A model generated the notes under the pieces. The model did no database searches, was not told the origin of the DNA, and worked only from the letters and a program-made list of their open reading frames with translations. From assembly GCA_012719455.1 (NCBI GenBank), contig JAAYAJ010000021.1, forward strand, positions 1 to 37,947: a stretch of 37,947 nt of DNA, given 5' to 3'. This DNA comes from Acidobacteriota bacterium (GTDB lineage: Bacteria; Acidobacteriota; UBA6911). Positions 18,717 through 25,584 of the stretch are shown one piece after another. Position 1 is the first letter of the stretch, and each line of letters starts with the position of its first letter. The translations under genes were made by a program, and so were the position numbers.

Positions 18717-19201
18717 AGTACATATTCCTGGCGGTATCATCATTTCTTGCCATCGTCGCCCAGATGATCGCCGGGGAAAACTTTGTCCTGTTCAACTTCC
18801 TTGATCTGGCGCTCCTGCTGACCGCCTACTGGGCCATCTACCGCAGCCGGACCCAGTCCCTGTTCGTGGGAGCCCTGACCGGTCTCCTGCTCGACGCCGC
18901 CCTGGGCTGGCATCTGGGCTACAACGGGTTCGGCCGGACCCTGGCCGCTTTCGTCATCGGGCATTCCTGGAAGAGATTCAACACGGCGGACCAGCCGTGG
19001 GTCAGGTTCTCCATCTTCGCCGCTGCCTCCTGCATCAACTCCATGAGCATCTACCTGCTGTTCTGGTTCATGCAGCGCACCGCGAGCGGGATATTCCTCG
19101 GCGCCAGCCTCCTGCAGGCGGTCATCACCGCCGGCGTGGGGGTGGCTCTGTTCGCGGCGATGGACACCTACAGGCGAATTCAGACCGATCGGGCGCATTG
19201 A
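18713..19201 (+). CDS. mreD: Rod-shape-determining membrane protein MreD
   Basis: A protein of 162 residues with about five hydrophobic segments (starting MKYIFLAVSSFLAIVAQMIA, then FLDLALLLTAYWAIY, GALTGLLLDAALG, ASCINSMSIYLLFWFM, AVITAGVGVALFAAM). LTGLLLDAALGWHLGYNGFG is the typical MreD loop. It starts within the mreC stop (four-base overlap) and ends seven bases before the PBP2 gene. It is a small integral member of the elongasome. Confidence 0.95.
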   Translation: MKYIFLAVSSFLAIVAQMIAGENFVLFNFLDLALLLTAYWAIYRSRTQSLFVGALTGLLLDAALGWHLGYNGFGRTLAAFVIGHSWKRFNTADQPWVRFSIFAAASCINSMSIYLLFWFMQRTASGIFLGASLLQAVITAGVGVALFAAMDTYRRIQTDRAH

Positions 19202-19208
19202 GCGAGAC

Positions 19209-21026
19209 TTGGCACTCGAGCAGGAATCCAACCGACAACTGATCCAGCGGCGCCTGAACCTGTTCCGCATACCGGTCCTGCTGATCTTCGTGGTTCTCGG
19301 GGCGAGGCTCTGGCAGTTGCAGATCATCCAAGGGTCCGAATACGCCCTGAAGGCGGAGCGGAACCGGATTCGGAACATCACCCTGGTGGCGCCGCGGGGA
19401 AACATTCTCGACCGCAACGGTGTTCCGCTGGTGGACAGCCGCCCATCCTTCGATGTGCTCCTCTACCGCGAGGACATGAAGGACCGCGCGGCCACCGTAC
19501 GCTTCCTGACCCAAAAACTGGGGATCGACCCGGAGGAGGTCGAGCGGCAGTTCGAGAGGCACCGGGGCACGGGGCTGTACCGCCCGTTCATCGTCAAGGA
19601 AGACGCCCAGATGAAGGATATTTCCGTCATCGAGGCGCACCGGAGGGATCACCCGGAGATCAAGGTCGTGCCCGAACCCCGGCGCCAGTACCGGTACGGC
19701 ACGCTGGCGGCTCACCTCCTTGGTTACCTGGGGGAGATTTCCGAGGAGGAGCTGAAAAGCAAACGATTCCCGGGGGTCGAAGCGGGGCGGCTGGTGGGGC
19801 GGAGCGGAGTGGAGCGGTTTTACGACCGGCTGCTTGCGGGGAAGGACGGCCGGCGCCAGGTGCTCGTGGACAGCGTCGGACGCGAGGTCGGCATCCTGGA
19901 CGAATCGGAACCGGTGATCGGCGGCGAAATGCGGCTGACGCTGGATCTCCGGCTCCAAGTCGTCGCTGAGGATGCCCTGCGGGGCAAGGTGGGAGTGGTG
20001 GCGGCCATGGACCCCCGCAATGGGGAGATCCTCGCGCTGGCCAGTTCCCCCTCCTTTGATCCCAACTCCTTTTCTCGGCGCATCTCCGGATCCGACTGGA
20101 ACGAACTGGTCCGGCACCCCGACCGTCCCATGCAGAACCGCGCGATCCAGAACAGTCACTCCCCCGGTTCCATCTTCAAGCTGATCATGGCCGGCGCCGG
20201 CTTCGGCGCGGGGATGCTCGATAACGACCCGGCCGTGGTCTGCCGTGGGGGGGCGTCCTATTACGGGCGGGTGTTTCACTGCGCGAACCGCAGCGGTCAT
20301 GGGGCCCTGCGCCTGGAGCAGGCCATCGCGAAATCGTGCAACATCTATTTTTACGAGCTGGGACGGAACCTGGGGATCGAAAGGATCTCCGAATTCGCCC
20401 GCTCGCTGGGGCTTGGGTCCCCGAGCGGCATCGACCTGCCGGGGGAACGGGGTGGTATCATGCCGAGCCCGGAGTGGAAGCTCGAGACGCGCGGGGCCAG
20501 ATGGTATCCGGGGGAGACCATTTCGGTCGCGATCGGCCAGGGGGCCGTCAGCACGACGCCGGTGCAGCTTCTCCGCGCGGTCAGCGCCCTGGTCACTGCC
20601 GGGCGGCTGGTCACCCCCCATGTGCTTCTCCGGGCCGAGGGGGACGCCGCGGATCAGCCGGGGCGGTGGCCGGTGCGAATCCTTCCGATCGAGGAGGCTC
20701 ACGCCCGGAAAATCCGGCAGGGGATGTGGGAAAGCGTCAACGCCTGGGGGACGGGGCACAATGCGGCGGTCCCGGGCGAGGATATCTGCGGCAAGACCGG
20801 AACCGCGCAGGTCGTGGGGAAGGAGGCCCGGGAACGGATGAAGGAAGGGTTGGAAGATCACGCCTGGTTCGCCGGCTTCGGCAGCCGGGACCATCCCGAG
20901 ATCGCGGTGGTTGTCTTCGTCGAGCATGGAGGGAGTGGGGGCGGAGCTGCGGCCCCCATCGCCCGGGAGATCTTCCGGACCTATTACCTGAACCTGCGGT
21001 CCCCGGGGGCGGACGGGAATGACTAA
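19209..21026 (+). CDS. mrdA: Penicillin-binding protein 2 (elongation transpeptidase)
   Basis: A protein of 605 residues. This class B PBP crosslinks lateral-wall peptidoglycan with RodA. A TTG at 19209 is the only in-frame start near the mreD stop, with GAGCGA before it. Features: one membrane anchor (about 21-40), the pedestal with APRGNILDRNG, and a transpeptidase domain carrying SIFK (321-324, nucleophile Ser321), SCN (376-378) and KTGT (529-532). All catalytic motifs are intact. It overlaps rodA by eight bases, indicating coupled translation of the pair. Confidence 0.97.
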   Translation: MALEQESNRQLIQRRLNLFRIPVLLIFVVLGARLWQLQIIQGSEYALKAERNRIRNITLVAPRGNILDRNGVPLVDSRPSFDVLLYREDMKDRAATVRFLTQKLGIDPEEVERQFERHRGTGLYRPFIVKEDAQMKDISVIEAHRRDHPEIKVVPEPRRQYRYGTLAAHLLGYLGEISEEELKSKRFPGVEAGRLVGRSGVERFYDRLLAGKDGRRQVLVDSVGREVGILDESEPVIGGEMRLTLDLRLQVVAEDALRGKVGVVAAMDPRNGEILALASSPSFDPNSFSRRISGSDWNELVRHPDRPMQNRAIQNSHSPGSIFKLIMAGAGFGAGMLDNDPAVVCRGGASYYGRVFHCANRSGHGALRLEQAIAKSCNIYFYELGRNLGIERISEFARSLGLGSPSGIDLPGERGGIMPSPEWKLETRGARWYPGETISVAIGQGAVSTTPVQLLRAVSALVTAGRLVTPHVLLRAEGDAADQPGRWPVRILPIEEAHARKIRQGMWESVNAWGTGHNAAVPGEDICGKTGTAQVVGKEARERMKEGLEDHAWFAGFGSRDHPEIAVVVFVEHGGSGGGAAAPIAREIFRTYYLNLRSPGADGND

Positions 21027-22113
21027 ATCGGAGCAACGGTTGTTTCATGGGTTCGACTGGCTGCTGTTTGCGGCGCTGCTGCTGCTGTCGGGGGCGGGCA
21101 TTGTCGCCATCTGGAGCACCACCGGGAGCGTCGGGCTGGACACCTACTTCGGCCGGCAGGTGATCTACCTTGTTTCGGCGCTGGTGCTTTTCTTCATCGT
21201 CACCTGTTTTGACTACCGTCGATTTTCCGATTTCATCGTGATCCTCTACCTGGCCTCCATCGCTGGTCTCGGGCTGGTCCTCCTGCTCGGGGTCAGCATC
21301 CACGGCAACAAGAGCTGGATCAACCTGGGGATCCTGTCGGTCCAGCCATCGGAACTGGTGAAGATCGTGGTCATCGTGGCCCTGGCCCGGTACTACGCCG
21401 GCCGGGAGGGGGATTACCTGGAATTCAGGGAATTGTTGACCGGTGGACTGATCGTTTTAGTGCCGGCGGCTCTGGTCAAGCTGCAGGGGGACCTGGGGAC
21501 CGCCATCACTTTCGTGCCGATCTACGCGGCGCTTTCCGCGATCGCAGGGATCCGCCGGAAACACCTGGTGGTGCTCATCCTCGCGGCCGCCGTCGCCGCC
21601 CCGCTCACCTGGTTTGTGCTCAAGGACTACCAGAGGGACCGCATCGAAACGGTGTTCAACCCGTCCAGCGACCCGCAGCGTTTCGGCTACCAGACGATCC
21701 AGTCGCAGATCGCCGTCGGCTCGGGAGGGTTGCTTGGCAAGGGGTTTGGGCGGGGGTCCCAGGGACACCTCGGTTTTCTGCCCGCGCGCTTCACCGATTT
21801 CGTTTTCGCCGTGCTGGCCGAGGAAAAGGGGTTCGTCGGCAGCATTGCCGTTCTCGGCCTTTTCCTCCTCGTGACCTTCCGCCTGTTCCGCACCGCGTCG
21901 GAGGCCAGGGATAAAATTGGCGCCCTGATCGTAACCGGCGTACTGGCGCTGCTGCTGTTTCACCTGAGCATCAATGTCGGGATGGTCGTGGGGCTGCTGC
22001 CGATCGTGGGCATACCGCTCCCTTTCGTCAGCGCCGGCGGCTCCTCCCTGATTTCCTTCTTCATCGGCATGGGGCTGTGCATGGGAGTCCGGATGAGGCG
22101 CTATGTCAACTAA
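21019..22113 (+). CDS. rodA: RodA peptidoglycan glycosyltransferase (SEDS family)
   Basis: A protein of 364 residues with about ten membrane helices. SEDS protein that polymerises lipid II during elongation, partnered by the preceding PBP2. Seen: GNKSWINLGILSVQPSELVK, LQGDLGTAITF containing the catalytic-type aspartate, the large extracytoplasmic loop with SQIAVGSGGLLGKGFGRGSQ, LPARFTDFVFAVLAEEKGF, and the C-terminal GIPLPFVSAGGSSLISFF. Last gene of the FecR-cyclase-mre run; no clear terminator follows. Confidence 0.97.
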   Translation: MTKSEQRLFHGFDWLLFAALLLLSGAGIVAIWSTTGSVGLDTYFGRQVIYLVSALVLFFIVTCFDYRRFSDFIVILYLASIAGLGLVLLLGVSIHGNKSWINLGILSVQPSELVKIVVIVALARYYAGREGDYLEFRELLTGGLIVLVPAALVKLQGDLGTAITFVPIYAALSAIAGIRRKHLVVLILAAAVAAPLTWFVLKDYQRDRIETVFNPSSDPQRFGYQTIQSQIAVGSGGLLGKGFGRGSQGHLGFLPARFTDFVFAVLAEEKGFVGSIAVLGLFLLVTFRLFRTASEARDKIGALIVTGVLALLLFHLSINVGMVVGLLPIVGIPLPFVSAGGSSLISFFIGMGLCMGVRMRRYVN

Positions 22114-22599
22114 ACCTTTCTCCCGGAACGATTGCTTGCATTCGGCCCGGGCGCCCATTACCATTCAATATTGAATACTATCCCCCGGGGGACCGGGGTT
22201 CGTCGGATATCGGCGGTGCAGCCATAATAATTAATGGATGTTGAAAAGAGTTATCGGGTCCCTTGAGGACCATTACAAGAATGACCAGTCGCTTGCTCGA
22301 TACTGAGGGCGGAAATCAACGAAACGGGTGTATTCGGGAGCCTGGAAGCGGAATATAGACGCGTCGCCGGGCGGGGGGAGTGCGGAAACGGATACCCGTG
22401 CCCATCGCCTCCGATCCCGTCACCGGGGATGAACGCGCTGATCGCCCGGTTTCCCGAAAAGGCAGGTTTGCTTTTGTTTTTCCATTGTTTCCATAGTCTG
22501 AAGTGCCTGTGGTTCTCGGGGCCCTGCCCGTTCTGACCCGCATGGATTCTCACCGGTAAGTATCGACTGCGCCTGTGTCCCAGACACGGGAGCACAATC
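22114..22599. promoter_or_regulatory. 486-base leader/intergenic region before the RNase E/G gene
   Basis: No gene is visible. It holds a perfect 14-base AT-rich palindrome ATTCAATATTGAAT (22163-22176), a GC palindrome TCCCCCGGGGGA (22181-22192), a T-rich stretch at 22468-22488 with a weak promoter-like TTGCTT/CATAGT pair (about 22469-22498), and a small hairpin GTGTC-CCA-GACAC (22575-22587) directly before the ribosome site GGGAG. A long structured leader would fit autoregulation, as known for E. coli rne, but this is inference. Confidence 0.4.
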
Positions 22600-24627
22600 A
22601 TGATCAAGGATATGATCGTTTCCAGCACCGCCCTGGAAACGAGAGTCGCCATCCTGGAAGACGACCAGTTGGCCGAACTCTATATTGAACGGCACGGCAA
22701 CCGGGGTATCCTCGCCAATACCTACAAGGGGAAAGTGACCAAGGTTCTCCCCGGGATGCAGTCGGCTTTCGTCAACATCGGGCTAGAAAAGGACGCTTTC
22801 CTCTACGTTTCGGATTTCATCGAGGAGAGCGAGGAGTGTGAAACCGTTTTCCCCGCTCCCGAGGAGCCGGCCGAAGCGGCGCCGGCGCCGGAGCCGGAGG
22901 CCGCGGAGCGCCCGGGGCGTCGGGAGCGGCGAGGGGAACGGGGGCGCTGGCGTGACCGGAAGGAGCGATCCGAGGCACGCAGGGAGCCGGAGGCTGCGGA
23001 GACCCCCTCCGAGCCCCCGCTCGAGCAATGGAACATCAGCGCCGAAACTGAACGGGAGGTGGAGGCTCATTTTGAGTCGGACGTCCTGTCCGGGGGGGGT
23101 GGGGCCGAGTCTTCGGCGGATCCGGTGGAGGGGGCGCCCGGAGAGGGGCAGCCCGCTTCGGCCGAGGCGCCCGAGGGCGAGGCTCCAGCCGAGCCTGTCG
23201 CGGCCGCGACGGAGAGCGCTCCCGCGCCGCCCGGGGATGACGCTGCGACGGAGAGCGCGCCCGAACAGCCTGGGGATGCCGCCGCGATCCGCGACGACGG
23301 TGAGATCCTGCCGTTTGCCGCTGATGAGGGCTCCCGGCCGGGGCTTACCCGGCGCCGGGGCACGGGGACGCGGCGGAAGAGATATACGGCGACGCGTCAT
23401 TCCCACCGGGCCGAACAGCAGTCGATCGACGACATGCTCCACGAGGGGCAGGAAGTGCTGGTCCAGGTGGCCAAGGAACCGATCGGGAAGAAGGGTGCCC
23501 GGGTCACCAGCCATATCGCGCTTCCGGGCCGCTACCTGGTGTACATGCCGACGGTGGAGCATATCGGAGTGTCCCGCAAGATCGGGTCGGACGCCGAACG
23601 GCTCCGGCTGAAGGAGATCCTCCTCAGGCACCGGGACCGCTTCACCGGCGGGGTGATCGTGAGAACCGCCGCGGCGGAACATAAAGAAGAGGACCTGGTG
23701 AACGATCTCAATTTCCTGGTCCGACTGTGGGAAGACATGCATGCGCGGGCTGAAAAGCTCTCGGCCCCCGCCCTCGTCCATGCGGAGATGAACCTAGTAC
23801 AGCGGCTGCTGCGCGACCAGTTCTCCTTCGAGTTCGCCTCGATCCGCGTTGACGACGAACTGGAATACCAGCGGATCGTGGAGTTCGTCGACAAGATCTT
23901 CCCGAACCTGGTGCACCGGGTGAAGCTGTACACCAAGGAAAACCCCATTTTCGACGAGTACGGCATCAGCCCGGAGATCGACAAGTTGCTGCAGCCCAAG
24001 ATCTGGCTGAAATCGGGGGGCTACATCGTCATCAACCAGACCGAGGCCCTGGTCAGTATCGACGTCAATACCGGGAAATTCGTCGGCCGGGGCAACAGCC
24101 TCGAGGAAACCATCACGCGGACCAATCTCGAGGCGGTCAAGGCGATCGTCCAGCAGGTACGGCTCCGGGACCTCGGCGGCATCATCGTGATCGATTTCAT
24201 CGACATGGACGAGCGGAAGAACCGCAAACGGGTGATGGATGCGCTCTCGGAGGAGATCGCCCGGGACAAGTCTCCCACCAAGATCCTCGAGTTCAACGAG
24301 TTCGGCTTGGTGGCGATCACCCGTAAGAGGGTCAAGCAGTCGTTGGAACGGTCCCTGTGCCAGCCCTGCCCCTATTGCTCGGGCTCCGGGATGGTCAAGT
24401 CGATCGCCACGACCTGCCACAATATTTATTATGAAATGGAGAAGATGCGCAAGCACCTGGATGACCGGGGAGGGGATCTCATGATCCGAGTGCATCCCGA
24501 CGTGGCACGCGCCCTGCGCGAATCGGAGTCATGCGTTGTTGAGGAACTCGGGCATCTCCTCAAGCGGGACATCATCGTGAAGTCCGACCCGACGCTGCAT
24601 ATCGAGCACTACAACATCGTGACCTAG
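22600..24627 (+). CDS. Ribonuclease E/G family endoribonuclease with large insert in the S1 domain
   Basis: A protein of 675 residues. RNase E/G cleaves single-stranded AU-rich RNA in mRNA decay and rRNA maturation. ATG 22600 with GGGAG eight bases upstream. The S1 domain begins normally (NTYKGKVTKVLPGMQSAFVN) but is split by a low-complexity insert at about 77-272, rich in E, A, P, R and G, before resuming at DMLHEGQEVLVQVAKEPIGK. The 5' sensor, and the DNase I-like catalytic domain with D488 (SIDVNTGKFVG) and D532 (IVIDFIDMD), are intact, as is the zinc link CPYCSGSG (C590, C593). It lacks the long C-terminal degradosome scaffold of E. coli RNase E, so it is RNase G-like at that end. Confidence 0.96.
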   Translation: MIKDMIVSSTALETRVAILEDDQLAELYIERHGNRGILANTYKGKVTKVLPGMQSAFVNIGLEKDAFLYVSDFIEESEECETVFPAPEEPAEAAPAPEPEAAERPGRRERRGERGRWRDRKERSEARREPEAAETPSEPPLEQWNISAETEREVEAHFESDVLSGGGGAESSADPVEGAPGEGQPASAEAPEGEAPAEPVAAATESAPAPPGDDAATESAPEQPGDAAAIRDDGEILPFAADEGSRPGLTRRRGTGTRRKRYTATRHSHRAEQQSIDDMLHEGQEVLVQVAKEPIGKKGARVTSHIALPGRYLVYMPTVEHIGVSRKIGSDAERLRLKEILLRHRDRFTGGVIVRTAAAEHKEEDLVNDLNFLVRLWEDMHARAEKLSAPALVHAEMNLVQRLLRDQFSFEFASIRVDDELEYQRIVEFVDKIFPNLVHRVKLYTKENPIFDEYGISPEIDKLLQPKIWLKSGGYIVINQTEALVSIDVNTGKFVGRGNSLEETITRTNLEAVKAIVQQVRLRDLGGIIVIDFIDMDERKNRKRVMDALSEEIARDKSPTKILEFNEFGLVAITRKRVKQSLERSLCQPCPYCSGSGMVKSIATTCHNIYYEMEKMRKHLDDRGGDLMIRVHPDVARALRESESCVVEELGHLLKRDIIVKSDPTLHIEHYNIVT

Positions 24628-24635
24628 ACCACAGA

Positions 24636-24660
24636 GGGCGGGGGCCGCGGGCCCCCGCCC
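24636..24660. terminator. Shared hairpin between the convergent RNase E/G and mazG genes
   Basis: A perfect 11-base-pair GC stem with a three-base GCG loop, ending one base before the mazG stop codon. T-rich tails are weak on both sides (TTATCC on the plus strand), so it may stop transcription from both directions inefficiently or protect 3' ends. Confidence 0.6.
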
Positions 24661-25467
24661 TTATCCCTCCCGGTCCTTGGCCTCTTCCCAGAGCGCGTCC
24701 ATTTCCTCCAGCGAGGCGTCCTTCAGAGCCCGCCCCCGGCGCTTGAGCGCCGATTCCATGTAGCGGAAGCGCCGCTGGAACTTGCGGTTGCTGCGCTGGA
24801 GCGCGGTCTCCGGGTCGATCCCGAGGAACCGGGAGACATTCACCGCCGCGAACAGCAAGTCCCCAACCTCTTCAGCCACCTTGCCGTCGTCCGCCCGCGA
24901 GCGGGCCTGCAGCAGTTCCCCCGCCTCCTCCTCGAGCTTGGCGAGAACGTCCTCCAGCCTCTCCCAGTCGAACCCGACCCGGGAGGCCTTGGCCGTCATC
25001 TGGTGGGCGCGGTGGAGGGCGGGGAGCCTGGGGGGGATGCCGTCGAGCAGCGAGCGGTCCGAATCGGGACTCAGCGCGCTGGCGGTTCCCCTCTCCTCGG
25101 CCTTGATGTCCTCCCAGTTCTTCAGGACCTCGTCCGCCGTTTTCAGGTCGGCCTTTCCAAAGATGTGTGGGTGCCGGCGCGTCATCTTTTCCCAGGAACG
25201 GTCGATGACGGCGGCCAGGTCGAACTCCCCCCGCTCCCGGGCGATCTGGGCGTGAAAGACCACTTGGAAGAGCAGGTCCCCCAGCTCGTCTTTCAGCTCT
25301 TCGGGCTGGTCCGAGTCGAGTGCCTCCAGCACCTCGAAAGCCTCCTCGATCAGCATCGGCTTCAGGGTTTCCCTGGTCTGCTCCCGGTCCCATGGGCACC
25401 CGTCCTCGCTGCGGAGCTTTTCAACGAGGAGCGCCAGTTTTTCGATATCTGCGTCTCTTTTTTTCAT
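24661..25467 (-). CDS. mazG: Nucleoside triphosphate pyrophosphohydrolase MazG
   Basis: A protein of 268 residues, close to E. coli MazG length. It hydrolyses (d)NTPs to NMP and pyrophosphate, cleaning nucleotide pools. The start ATG at 25467 (MKKRDADIEKLALLVEKLRS) is chosen by homology; an upstream extension has no conservation. Tandem all-alpha MazG domains: the first has GCPWDREQTRETLKPMLIEE and ELKDELGDLLFQVVFHAQIA with the EExxE/ExxD metal-binding acids; the second has LEEEAGELLQA and EEVGDLLFAAVNVSRFL. Transcribed divergently from the Ca2+ ATPase. Confidence 0.96.
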   Translation of the reverse strand: MKKRDADIEKLALLVEKLRSEDGCPWDREQTRETLKPMLIEEAFEVLEALDSDQPEELKDELGDLLFQVVFHAQIARERGEFDLAAVIDRSWEKMTRRHPHIFGKADLKTADEVLKNWEDIKAEERGTASALSPDSDRSLLDGIPPRLPALHRAHQMTAKASRVGFDWERLEDVLAKLEEEAGELLQARSRADDGKVAEEVGDLLFAAVNVSRFLGIDPETALQRSNRKFQRRFRYMESALKRRGRALKDASLEEMDALWEEAKDREG

Positions 25468-25545
25468 CCTGTCATTATCCCCGGCGGGGGGGCGGGCCAC
25501 AATGACGTCTTCGCCGAAAAAATCGCGGGTGGGGCGGGGAATTCT

Positions 25546-25575
25546 TTGGTGTCCCGGTTTTGCGGACACTATAAT
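25546..25575 (+). promoter_or_regulatory. Promoter of the Ca2+ ATPase, probably giving a leaderless mRNA
   Basis: TTGGTG (25546-25551), an 18-base spacer and a perfect TATAAT (25570-25575). The ATG is at 25585, so a start about seven bases after the -10 box would leave a leader of only two to four bases. No Shine-Dalgarno sequence lies between the -10 box and the ATG, in agreement with leaderless translation. Confidence 0.55.
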
Positions 25576-25584
25576 TCGTCACCT

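Noticed and set aside
22114..22200. Terminator after rodA
   Set aside because: GC palindromes are present but no T-tract follows; read-through into the RNase gene cannot be excluded.
22838..23611. Arginine-rich overlapping frames within the RNase E/G insert
   Set aside because: Alternative frames of a repetitive GC-rich segment; the in-frame insert joins two halves of a conserved S1 domain.
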